From: Collybiopsis luxurians FD-317 M1
Lineage: Eukaryota > Basidiomycota > Agaricomycetes > Agaricales > Omphalotaceae
DNA: 64,000 nucleotides
Assembly: GCA_000827265.1 (NCBI GenBank)
Contig: KN834788.1
Location: forward strand, 408,889-472,888
Reading direction: 5' to 3'
Shown here: positions 1 through 10,550 of the stretch, in pieces
Layout: every line of letters begins with the position of its first letter
Position numbering within the stretch: the stretch's first letter is position 1
The notes under the pieces: generated by a model
What the model was told of the DNA's origin: nothing
Databases searched by the model: none
What the model saw: only the letters and a program-made list of their open reading frames with translations
Translations under genes and position numbers: made by a program

Positions 1-751
1 ATCCTGGGCTGAACCTGGCGGGTCCAGCCAGGACCTGCCCATTGTGTTTCCCTAGGCATAATTACAATCGTTTTACGACTGAAAAAAGAAACAAAGATCG
101 AGTCTTTTTTCGGCTGAAAAAAGAATTTAATTACCAGTGAAATCTAGATTAAATAACAAAGGAAATTCAAAAGCCTTTACGGGCGAAAATTGGAAACAAT
201 GATGACCGAAATTGATGTCTTTTATCAATTGAAATTAAAAGGGAATAACAAATCCTTTTTCGGGCGAAATTCAATTTTAATTGTCATCTTTTTTTCGATT
301 ATAATTTTGGGCGAAAAAAGCTCCGAATTCCGAGTATTTTTTCGGTCGAAAATAGTTATTTATTTCGAATGTATTTACGGTAATAATTACGGCCGAGAAA
401 AATCGGACCAGTCATCGTGAGTCATAGTGACTGGACAGCTCAATTCTCACGTGGAACTTTGTAGACGATCTCATGAGCTTTCCTCGTTCTTTCTGCCAAA
501 TTTGATTGCCTTCGTTGCTACTAGTCAGTATGCGAATAATGCACGCAAGTAGACTAGCCACATACGACTAAACCGGTTCAAACTGTATTCAAATTTTGAA
601 CGATCTGTTAAGAAAGATCGATACGCAATACTTCCTGCATCATGTTCGGATTAACCCAAGTAAATCTCGCTCGATTATCGCGCTGACAGAATATCGCAGA
701 AAACTCTACCTAAATACAGGACAACTCACCCCAACTGGTTTTATCCCCAAG
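1..751. other. AT-rich non-coding stretch upstream of oxidase copy A
   Basis: No gene recognised. Positions 60-400 are AT-rich with many short hairpin-like motifs of the type TTTTCGG(C/G)(T)GAAAA, probably a decayed repeat. From about 468 onward the sequence matches the reverse complement of about 25500-25790, which lies upstream of the second oxidase copy, so the oxidase duplication includes promoter DNA. The track's ORF beginning near 596 is only an upstream extension of the oxidase first exon. Confidence 0.5.
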
Positions 752-3015
752 ATGCGACTCGGCAGTGCTCTCTCAGCCATCTTCTTGGCCGTGGCTGCTC
801 AATCGAGCGCAGCGCAGAACATTTGTGTTCAAATCGGAGCTACCATTGGTATCACTGCTGTGTTTCTTCCTGAAACCCTGCAATACACGAGTGATGTCTC
901 CCAGTGGCTCGCGTCATCTGCTGCACTTGCAAAATACTCCGTGAGGCCAAAAACGGTGGAGGTAGCGACGGTCGTACGTACTCGGTTCTACCGTGAACGG
1001 AATGAAACTAACCCAACCCTCTCGTATATAGCTCGAGCTACTGGGAAAAACAAACACGCCGTTTGCGGTGAGTTGATCGAGACTGGGTACCGTTCAGGTC
1101 CAAATCTCAACGTGTCCGGCCTTGACAAGGTGAAAGGCGGCGGGCATACCTCCAATCCAGGGTTTAGCTCTACTGGTGGTATTCAGATATCTCTCGACAA
1201 TTTTTCTGGGGTGGTATATGACAAGAGCTCTGGGACAGTCACAATTGGTGCTTCGTACGTTCTTTCTCTTTACGGTGTTCCACACCTAAATTATGGATAA
1301 TAGGCTAGTTTGGGATGAAGTTTACCTTGCTCTAGAACAATACGGTGTCACTGTTCTCGGAGGGCGATACCCTTCTGTCAGTGTCGCAGGACTCTTACTA
1401 GGCGGAGGTTAGATGGCTTTACCGACTGACAGTGAATGTACAAGCCTCCTAACCTCTCCTAACCTCTCCCCTTTTCAAGGATATTCTTGGAAAACTAATC
1501 AATTCTGTCTTGGTAGCGATAGTATTGTGGCTTGGGAAATCGCTTTTCCCAATGGTACCGTAGCAAATGTGACTGACGCGAACGATCCAGACCTGGCTTT
1601 TGCGCTACGTGTACGTACCTCCGGTTTCCCCTCTTACTTGATCGAGCTGACCTTACAGGAATGCTTAGGGCGGAGGGAATAATTTTGTATGTGCTTTAAC
1701 CTCATATGAGACTTAATGTACGCTCATATTCGTTGTAGGGGATTGTAACCAGTTTCGTCATGAAGGTGTATCCACAAACCAAAGTCTGGGTGGGTTATAA
1801 TTTTATCACGTACATTTACAACGTCCCGCTAATATGCTCTCAGGGAGGTGCGCTGGTCGTCACTCAGGATAACTTGACGCAAAGTGGGCCAACGCTAACG
1901 CGTGGCGGTACTCGTGCCCTTTTCAGTAATTGGAACAAATTACATACCTCGCGGATCCTGGATCATCAATGTAAGTAATGAAAACTAACTAAAATTGTAC
2001 AGATTGCAAAAATTAGATCAATTCAAAATTGCCTGCCTTGGATCAGGCACAGAATTGTCAGAGCAGAAACTCGGCATTCCATTCCATTCCATGCACTCCT
2101 AATTGGGACATCGCCATAAATGCGATTGAAATGTTTGCCAGTACCGTCACAGATCCCAAGGCCCTGATACTCATCACCTTTGGCTCTGTTGGCTTGGCCG
2201 TCACCGATGTTGTAAGTATGTAGTGCGACGGTTGCTTTCGATGTGATTTTCTGATTCCAAAACCAGCGTCATATCCCTGTACTATGACTCTCCAGAGCAG
2301 CCGAAGGTAATCTTTGATCAGTTTCTGGCCATCAATGCTCTCTCGAAAGATATCAGTACTCGTTCGCTGGTGTCGATGGTGGAGAGTGGATTAGTTGTCA
2401 ACTATGGAGCCTTTACACAGTGCGATCCGACGTTTTTGGTCCATTCATCCTCTTGGCTAAATCTGCGTCGACAGAGGGACCTGGGATCCCATTCCGACGC
2501 CGTCGTATAGTATACAGTTCATGAATGCTTTGGTCAACCAAACATCGGTATGTCATTCTTTCAATTTCTTTTGTATCCGGTGCGATCAGAGGTTCGAATT
2601 TCAGTATTGGTCCAATCGATTAACGCCATTAGGGTCAATACTCGTCGCATGTGCGGTTGAGCCCTTCCTTCCCTCCGCTCTTGCTTCAGGTACCACCCAA
2701 ACCGCAGCGTATCCCTACACACGAGAACACATTTATTTCCCAACCCTCATAACATTTTCCTGAGTTCCGCCGTCCATAGACGACAAGATGATTGCTGCGA
2801 GAAATTCCTCGACGGATACATTGCGGTCAGTTTTGTCCGCAGAGACTGGAGGTGCTGCGACTGGTGTTTCTTACAGCAATTATGCGGCTGGTACGACTAC
2901 GGTGCAACAGCTGTATGGTAGCAATTTGGATAGGCTGATGAGGATAAAGGCACGGGTGGACCCGAAGAATGTTATGGGACAAGCTGGAGGATTCAAAATC
3001 TTGCCAGCGCAGTAG
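752..3015 (+). pseudogene. FAD-linked oxidase, copy A (BBE-like), disrupted
   Basis: Decayed copy of a secreted FAD-dependent oxidoreductase of the PCMH/berberine-bridge type. Start ATG 752 opens a signal peptide (MRLGSALSAIFLAV). Early exons splice cleanly: 752-973, 1032-1067, 1130-1254, 1305-1407, 1480-1610, 1669-1686, then 1739 onward. They give the FAD motifs VKGGGH (the His is the likely covalent FAD site), LLLGGG, YSWKTNQF and GGGNNFG. Compared with copy B (23358-25379, minus) it has three defects. A ~230 bp mobile sequence is inserted at 1873-2099. About 8 nt are lost at the exon start near 2267, shifting the frame. A Trp codon near 2760 has become TGA. The C-terminal BBE domain is still legible (RLMRIKARVDPKNVMG) and ends at 3015. 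Expression as a full protein is very unlikely. The gene is clearly from a basidiomycete oxidase family; its substrate is unknown. Confidence 0.9.
1873..2099. mobile_element. ~227 bp MITE/SINE-like insertion in oxidase copy A
   Basis: This block is absent from copy B, whose coding sequence runs uninterrupted across the site (GGATAATTGGGAC). It is flanked by a possible 3-bp TAA duplication (1870-1872 and 2100-2102). A related sequence occurs at about 53476-53672: they share a GGGCCAAC(G/A)CTAAC block near the left end, an AAAACTAACT block in the middle, and AAACTCGGCA at the right end. Two dispersed copies plus an empty site make it a mobile repeat. It has no coding capacity and no clear terminal inverted repeat, so its class is open. 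Confidence 0.75.
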
Positions 3016-3410
3016 CGGTAGCTTTAGCTTCTTTTAACGGACTAGAACTTCCGTGATATCCAGAACCATACACACCTTAGCTCGTATCTAGCTTTCTCTG
3101 CAGAATGAAGTTGGAGTGTACCGGTCCTGCATAAATATTGTAAATGCTTCATCTTTTCTAAATATTCAGCACTGCTACTCAGATTGAGCCTATGTAACCC
3201 TTGAAATGAAGTGCGATCAGAATTCCAATTATGAATTCAATAGTATAACACCTGCCAAACGGTTTTTCACTGCAGCGGACTTAGTCACTTAAAATTACTA
3301 TCAAAATTTCATTAGGAATAAGTACAATTCCTCTTACACTAGAAAATTGTATTTAAAACAGTCAGAAATTTCAAAGGAGAATAGTGATCAATTTTGCCTG
3401 TAAAAACTAC
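3016..3410. other. Downstream flank of oxidase A, non-coding
   Basis: Homology to the DNA downstream of oxidase copy B (reverse complement of about 23270-23357) continues to roughly 3090 and then stops. The rest is AT-rich with no recognisable gene. Confidence 0.5.
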
Positions 3411-3766
3411 TAGTGTTGGGGAGGGTTGGGTTGGGCTGGGTTGGGCTGGGTCAGGGTCAGATTTTTTTCTGATCCAGACCCAAGTTTGAGGGCCGGGTCA
3501 GTCTGGGTTGGGCTGGGTCATGGTCAAGGCTTGGGTCAGCCCTTATGTTAAGGCTGAAGGGAGAGCCTAGGTCATACAAAATTTAACATGCAGAATTCTT
3601 ATACAATACATATCCAATGATTAGACGTAGCCCAACTTGATATTACTGACCCAAGTACTTTGATCAACAAATCCTGACCCTGACCCTTTACCCAGTCCAG
3701 CCCAAGCCTGACCCAAACTGCATTGGGTTGGGTTATGGGTCAGTGACCCAACCCTCCCCAACACTA
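3411..3766. mobile_element. hAT-type MITE, 356 bp, with perfect 8-bp TSD
   Basis: The ends are perfect inverted repeats of 21 bp starting TAGTGTTGGGGAGGG (3411-3431 and 3746-3766). The flanks are an identical 8-bp duplication AAAACTAC (3403-3410 and 3767-3774). An 8-bp target duplication with a (C/T)AGTG terminal motif is diagnostic of the hAT superfamily. The interior is low-complexity GGGTTGGGCT/GGGTCAG repeats on the left, with their complements on the right, and no ORF. It is therefore a non-autonomous element needing a hAT transposase in trans. Perfect TIRs and TSD suggest a fairly young insertion. Confidence 0.93.
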
Positions 3767-4107
3767 AAAACTACTGGAATCATTTTCTCAAAATGATTTG
3801 AATTTCACCGGGGATATCTTATAAATCCCACCTGTTAGGCTGTTATCTTCATGATTCTCAAAAGAAATTCACAACATGGTTTTGAATCTTTTGATTGCCA
3901 TTATGTTCTTACTGCATTTCATAGAATCTGGCACTGGGCAGCTGCTTGAAAAAGAATACAACGGAATATGACATTTGGAGAGAAATAACAAGCTATAGCA
4001 ATCTCGAGAAATATAAACATTTCAAAATGTAATTACCAAGAGGAACGGTCATTAAATTTGCTCTTCAAAACATCCACTCTAGGTTGGATAATCATGTTTG
4101 GACCATG
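3767..4107. other. AT-rich interval, no gene seen
   Basis: Non-coding sequence between the hAT MITE and the 3' end of the decayed 7TM gene G1. I see nothing further in it. Confidence 0.4.
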
Positions 4108-5393
4108 CTAGAAGCCATCCATGGTCTGATTGATATGAAAAGATTCTACTACTGATGATTTATCCAGGCTGACTAGAATTATTACCGCAATAGGATACCA
4201 TGCCTATAAAATTATTTGATATTCCCGAATGCCCACTTGAAGGGAAAAGGTAGAACTCACAGAGGCAAGAAAAAAAATAATGGAAACAATAGCAATAGCT
4301 ACTGCAAGTACACTACTGCTTGCAGGACCATACATTCTTAACAAGGTAAAAGCAGTATAGAGAACCTGTATTGTGCAATATATAGCACCAGATTCAATCA
4401 GAAGAAGTAGGATATTCTGAACCCTAGTTGCTCTAAAGACCCCAGCTTCTTTCATCACATGATGGTGATTCCTGCACATGCTGGATTGAAGAATTGTAAT
4501 GTTAGGTAAGTTTGAGGCACTTGCCATGCCTTCCAGGCAATCATGCCTATTGCAAACATGTTAACCATCAAAGAAACCACAGGTGATAACCAGTCTAAAT
4601 TTGTTACAGAGTTGAATTCTTTCACCTGGATCTCGATATCATCCAGGATGCAATCTGCGATATTGATTCCTATTTGGTATCATAGAAGAAGGTTAGTACA
4701 ACTGTTGTCATCTTGCTTAAGTGAGCTGACAACTCACCAATATTTACAATCAAGAGAAGCATCAGTGCAACCCTCCATGGTCTTTCCTGTGGAAACAAAG
4801 CTCAGGCTCTCCAAACTACCATGAAATCGCTTAAGACCCCCTAAACACCAGAATCAAGTGGTTAAACGAGTGACAAACACAGCAATCTTACAGAAATTGT
4901 CACAGGCCAATTTTGCATATAAAACACTGGCAACTGTTTGTCATTGAGCATTTGGGCTTGAGCTTCGAGCTCCCCCTTTAGATCAGGAGCTATTGGGATT
5001 GAAAAAGTCAGATCTTGTATAAGTGGCAATGCTGCATTAACAGAGATAGCCCAAGTAAATGCAAAGTTATAATCAGGCAAACAAAAAGTGTAATTCGTGG
5101 ATGGGTCCAGGGTTGAGTCCTATCAAGGAGGGGCAATCCAATCGAGGTATGGGTTATAAATCCTGAATGCCATTTTAGAGATTTCATACAGTAGAATGTA
5201 AGCGGTGATCACTAATCCTAGCACAGATGCACCTAGAAGTAATCTTTTATGAGCTGCTCCTTATGGAATGTATAACTTTAACAATTTTAGGTTATACATA
5301 CCATAGCTAGTTACTAATACTTATCTGAGATATTTCGTTCTCAAAGATGAGAGCGGCATAGGAGGCAATAAACTGTTGCTCTTCTGGAGTCAT
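4108..5393 (-). pseudogene. Seven-transmembrane protein, family member G1, decayed
   Basis: Paralogue of the three 7TM genes at 36253-37542, 43636-44974 and 51454-52783. The same seven-exon layout is visible, from the N-terminal MTPEEQQFIASYA (start 5393) to a C-terminal exon WYPIAVIIL (stop 4108). Family landmarks remain: the short exon 2 (SVLGLVITAYILL), an RVQNILLLLIESGAIYC segment, and a HHHVMKEAG loop. It is broken in at least three places. The end of exon 1 is shortened and runs into a stop. About 4 nt are lost in exon 3 near the second membrane helix. The WRAW motif of exon 4 reads WRA-stop. The donor of exon 5 is GC (GCAAGT), which may still splice. It cannot make a full-length product. 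Confidence 0.85.
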
Positions 5394-6909
5394 AACTAAA
5401 GTGAAGGATTCCATGTCTGAGTCAGCCTTGGCCTGTGCTAATCTTCTGGTCCTTACCCGGTACTTCTTTATGCTCCGCAAAGTCCAGAATTGAGGTCAGG
5501 TTCTATTTCTTTTGGATCAGCTCAGCTGTTTCGGTAACTATTAATGTATTGATACAGGACACAAATTGGCCCCAAGAGTCGGGAAATGATGAAGGAGAGT
5601 AAGAGAGAATTTCAATGGAGTGAGGGGATGTCCCTACTTTGCACGCCGTCGTTCTGGTGGTTGGGTCCCGTTTGCATGTCTTTTATATATACCAGTCCAA
5701 CCATTCTTCGAACTGGGGTAACGTGCATGTGCGATCGTGAAACTGCGCAGATATATGATTGAGGATCAGGTGGCAGATCCAATTGCGAAATAACCATTGC
5801 TACAGGTCACAGAGTTTCCAAGGAAAACAAGAAATTTCTACCTATTGAGGACAATTTTTATCATTGATAAAAAGATCATTTGTTGCTAAACTGATTTTAA
5901 GATCCGGCACCTATCAGTATATATTTTGCTAACATTGGTTCCTATAATCAGTCAGCAACCCGAAGGAGTGCACATCAAGCACTTCTACAATGGTTCGATA
6001 GAACCATTTCTGATCATGAATGGCCAAATAGAGGATCAGAATGCCCGCAGCATTCTCCTCGGGGTCCAAAATAAGGTGTTTCTGTCACTTCAAGCCATCC
6101 TCTGACAACTCAGGGCCTTAATGTCGTTGAACCATATATTGAGATTCTCGCTAGCATTTTGTACAGACCAAGATCTGCTAACGGTGTACCCGTAATCTAC
6201 TGTATCACGAATAACCGTACAATTTATCACAGTGAAGAGCTCTGTATTGTCCATTTTGTACCGGGTGACAGGTCTCGGACTGGATCTGCTCACGGTATAC
6301 CCGTACTAATCTACCGTGTTACGAGCAACCATACAATTTATCATAGGGAAGAGCTCAGTAGATTGTCCAAAATATCCAATAGAGAGGAGACTCAGGAGCG
6401 AAAATACATGGTAAACATCAATATCAAATCACAACAGTATCGAGGACAGCAGCGTAGTAATCACATGTGATTATATTAACAGAAAGCGTGCGTATTTCGA
6501 GGAACACAAAGTACAAACATCAGAGATGAAAAGGGAGAGGGAAAGGAAACCGAACAGAACGAAGAGAGCACTCAGAGATGAGAGACGCGAAAATAGATAT
6601 TCTACGTAAGTAAACAGGAGAGAGGCAGCGCATACAGTAGATAAATGGTATAGGTCAGGAGAAAGAGTCATCCAGTAAAACGAAAAGTAGGTAGCCAATC
6701 CGGAACAGAGGAGTAGAGATGTAGATAGATGGTGGTACTATTACCGACCAGGAAAGGAGGAAGAAAAAAAAACAGCCCAGTAAGAGACGAAATCCACGGG
6801 AAAAAAAGTATCGCAGGGGAGAAAGAAAGGAAAATATATAGGTAAAATCGTATGATATAGATGAGATCCAGGAGCAGAAACAAAAAGCGTCCCGCAGAGT
6901 ACATTACAT
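5394..6909. other. Intergenic; tandem ~110 bp repeat and purine-rich tract
   Basis: No gene recognised. It holds an imperfect tandem duplication (about 6166-6258 and 6280-6373; listed separately). Positions 6480-6905 are strikingly purine-rich on the plus strand, which means pyrimidine-rich 3'-flanking sequence for the minus-strand aminopeptidase gene ending at 6910. ORFs here are low-complexity artefacts. Confidence 0.5.
6166..6373. repeat. Imperfect tandem duplication, unit ~110 bp
   Basis: The blocks at about 6166-6258 and 6280-6373 share the order GATCTGCT(A/C)ACGGT, TACCCGTA, ACAATTTATCA and GAAGAGCTC, ending in ATTGTCC. The copies are diverged, and no coding sense is evident. Confidence 0.75.
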
Positions 6910-9900
6910 TCATCCCCAATCAACTGTCAAACCGCCTGGTGCAGGATTGGCCAGCCCAATCTGTCGCTGGGCCTCGCGTCGTAACCAAGTAATAGCACGT
7001 TTATCGTCCTTGAGGTACGGCGCCATCACGTCATAACATCGTTGATTATGATCCTGTAAAGCAGGAGGTATCAGTAAAACAATGAACGATTCATCGGAAT
7101 AGTAATGCTCACCTTCAACCACTGCTTCTCCTCCTTAGTCAACATACTCTCCTTAACCATCCTCGTCTGAATCGGCACATATGTCAGGCGCTCAAAGCCT
7201 AACCATATATCTCCATTAAAATTGCCCTTGGTCTATCAAAATCAATCACACAAATGTCAGCGCCCTTCCAGCACAATAAAAACAAAGAGAACCGAACACT
7301 CACCCGACACCGCCGAACGATCAACGCGGATTCAATCCTCATTCCCCATTTGCCCGGATTGTCTAAGCAAAGAAGCAGCCACAATCAATTCCGCGGAATG
7401 AGACAACCGGCATGAACGACTTACAAAACCCAGGTTCGTTGGTAACCACATGTCCGGGAACCAGCGGAACGTTACTCGAGAACCCCTGCGGTCCCTCGTG
7501 TACAGTGAGGAACGAGCCGAATCCATGTCCCGTCCCATGCTACATGACACCAACGACGAGTTCACATCAGCCACGTCTGACAACAGGACCACCGAAACTT
7601 CAGCACTTACCAAATAATTCAAGCCATCCTTCCACAACGCTCTCCGCGCCAACACATCCAGCTGATGACCAGAAGTGCCTTCGGGAAACACAGCTGTATC
7701 TATGGCGATCTATAATAAGAATGAAAGGAAAAAAAAAAATGAGGCACATTAGTTTCCTTCATCGACACCACAGCAAAAGGCTAAAAATAACATACATGTC
7801 CCTGTAGCACCCTCGTATACGCCTCACACTGCTCAGGATCCGGTCGTCCAAAATGTACCGTCCTCGTCGTATCACACGTTCCATCAAGATACTGCCCTCC
7901 AGAATCACTAATCAGAATCATGACATTAGCAACTCCTGAAGCAAAAAATCACGAAATACAGGAACCCCCTCCTCCCCCCCCGAAAAAAAAGAGAAAAACA
8001 CAGAAAGAGAGGACTCACTTAAGATACGGCATATTCCTCGAAATCATATCCGTCTCATACTTCTTCGGCGTATAATGCGGCAACGCCGCATTCGGACCAG
8101 ACGCCGAAATATTCTCATACGCCAATCCCATGAAATGTTTGGCCTTGCGTCGAAACTCTGTAAGACGATGTGCAGCTTCCCATTCAGTAACATCGTAGCC
8201 TTGGTTCAGCTTGTCTTCGAGCCAGGCGAGGAAGCGGACCTTGCAAAGAGCACCGATTCGTCAGTCTAACCGTAATTTTAAAAAAATTAGGGAGGGGCAT
8301 ACGTACAAAACAAACACCATCTCGTAAATACGCTCTCCTCAACCCTTCCAGCTCAATATCATTCTTGATCGCCATCATATGCTCGACGTACGACGGTAGC
8401 ACCGTACACCTGAAGTGCGTGAGCACGAGCGAAACCGTATACGATGTTTGCGGCGAAATAATAATCTATACACACAACACCCATCTCAGTCCCAAACTGC
8501 ACGCAAAACAACAAAAGACGAACCTTGCCCTCAGAATGCCACTCCCTATGCCTCAAAAACGCCCAAATATCCACATAATCCCTTCTCTCAACACCAATAC
8601 TCGCCAAGTACGCCTCCACCTCTTCATTCACTTTCGTCTTTTCCAGAAACACGACAGCCCGGTCGAGGCTGATGAACAGGTACGCGTGGAAAAGAGGGTT
8701 GAAGGGGATGTCAGAGCCTCGCATGTTCAGCGTCCACGCTACCACAAACAAAAATCAGCAAAAAAAGAATAAACGAGATCTATTGGGTGATGGATACTGA
8801 CCAATCGCATCTAGCGACGTTATGAGGGTCGCAATATTGATCTGACTCGGCTTGGGCTCCTGCGACCGCGAATACTGGGATATATCCGGCGGCTGCGATC
8901 GAATCCAATCCCGTATTCGACGAATTTTCGCGGCCGCATCTTCGCCTGAAAACGAAAACGAAAAAAAAGATACATCAGCCGCGCGTACGGAGGAAACCCA
9001 ATAACCAAACCAAAAACGTGCCTGTAAACTCCAACGGATGGACAAAAACAGCTTCCTTCGACTTGCCCGGCTTCTCCTTCCAAACAAGGTCCACCAAATT
9101 CTGAATAGGGTATACCAGCTTCGACCCACGGGGAGCGAGCTTGGTATTGACGAGGGTCGCCTTTTCGTACGAGATCATACGCCCGTCTATACCTATTTTG
9201 CTATTCGATACCTCGGGATGTTCCTATGACGATCAATTTAGTATAGAGCCACGCCTAGATAGTCACAAGTAAACGTTCGAAAAACTTACCACGAGCCATT
9301 CAATCCAGTCCTTCGGGTGCCCAGGTTTACCTGCTTCAATTACTTTCCAGTTGGAATCAAGTTGTTGACGAGCTTGGAGCCAATATCGAGAGTCGGTAAC
9401 AAGATACGCAGCGTCCATCGTTATGATGGCCTGACCAGCAGAACCCGCAAATCTGAAAGGTCAAAAACATAAACTCAGCCGCCGTTCGATTTCACGAGCA
9501 AATTTCGCCATACCCTGAAATGTACTTTCGCCGTTGATCACTCGCCGCTACGTATTCTGACCCATGAGCATCTTCAGAGGGTACAATACTGAATAGCATA
9601 AAACCCGCGTAAACGAACTGCACTGCGGTGAAAAAAGTAACCGACTCGACTTACTAAAAGTGGAGGGGATCCTTTTCCTTCTGCATAAGTGTACGTAATT
9701 CTTCTAACCTCTCCGTCGTATCTACTCGCTCCATCCTCGTGGGCTCATCCGGATTTATCTTGCGCTCCAAGGCAGATCCAACAAGAGTGCTAGATGAGTC
9801 GGCTGGCCCAGCGAGATTGGGCCGAACCGGAAGGATCGTTCCACCCGAACGAGACGAATTATGCGACCGATGGGTATGCCGACTATGCTGAGTATTCTGC

Positions 9901-10550
9901 GTCGAGCGACTATTCTTGGAACTATGGCTCTGCATCGTACTCTGCGTGTTTTGAGTGTTACTTCTCGCCAAAGTCTTGGACGTCGACGCAGCCGTCATAT
10001 CCGTCATCCCAGTCATCTTGCTCATCTGCGTCGTCTTGGTATTGCTGCGCACAGGCATCACCCGTGGAGATTCGTACATGGGGAGTCCAGTCGAGATCGA
10101 AGGAGCCTTTTCAGCCATTTCCCGCTCAGCTTCAGCTTCTTTTTCCTTATTCTTCTTCCCAATTCCCCATCCGTAACCCCATTTTGATTTTTTGGTCCCC
10201 GTCATCGTGTTCGACCGAACGAGCTTGGGCGACTTGTCCTTTCCTTTAGATTTACCCGATGGTAGGGTCGGAAGAATATCTGTCGGTATTTCGTCGTATT
10301 TCTCTGAATCCGTGCGGAATGTTAGAGCGTCAAAGTCCCTAGCCAAGTTTTTCGATTGTAAAGTATGACCCGACGAGTAGGAATGAGTTCTAGAAAGTTG
10401 AGAAGCGGAAAGAGAACCGCTGCCGGAATATGAGGAACTGGTATATGGGCCTCCGTTAGGGTGTGCGCTGGAGAAAGAGAGCCTCCGTCGCGGTTTGTTT
10501 CCGGTGAACGGGAAGCATATCGGAGGTGGAGGGGGCGGAGGGGGCGCCAT
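6910..10550 (-). CDS. Xaa-Pro aminopeptidase P (M24B) with Ser-rich N-extension
   Basis: Metallopeptidase that removes an N-terminal residue before proline; family members bind two Mn ions and are usually cytosolic. Exon 1 (10550-9655) ends in the creatinase-like start [13 protein letters not shown]. It joins exon 2 at 9588 ([20 protein letters not shown]), followed by [14 protein letters not shown] and [10 protein letters not shown]. The M24 core follows: metal ligands in [17 protein letters not shown] (two Asp), [16 protein letters not shown] (His), NEPGFY and RIESALIV (Glu). It ends [16 protein letters not shown] at 6910. Every junction checked is GT-AG and in frame, so the gene looks intact. 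The odd part is about 270 residues before the enzyme: APPPPPPPP, then Ser/Thr-rich stretches with repeated RSNT motifs. I chose ATG 10550 (good context, begins MAPP); an in-frame extension to 10619 is possible. Decayed copies lie at 38-40 kb and 46-50 kb. Confidence 0.93.

Noticed and set aside
9794..10249. 151-codon plus-strand ORF
   Set aside because: Antisense shadow of the Ser/Thr-rich first exon of the aminopeptidase gene.
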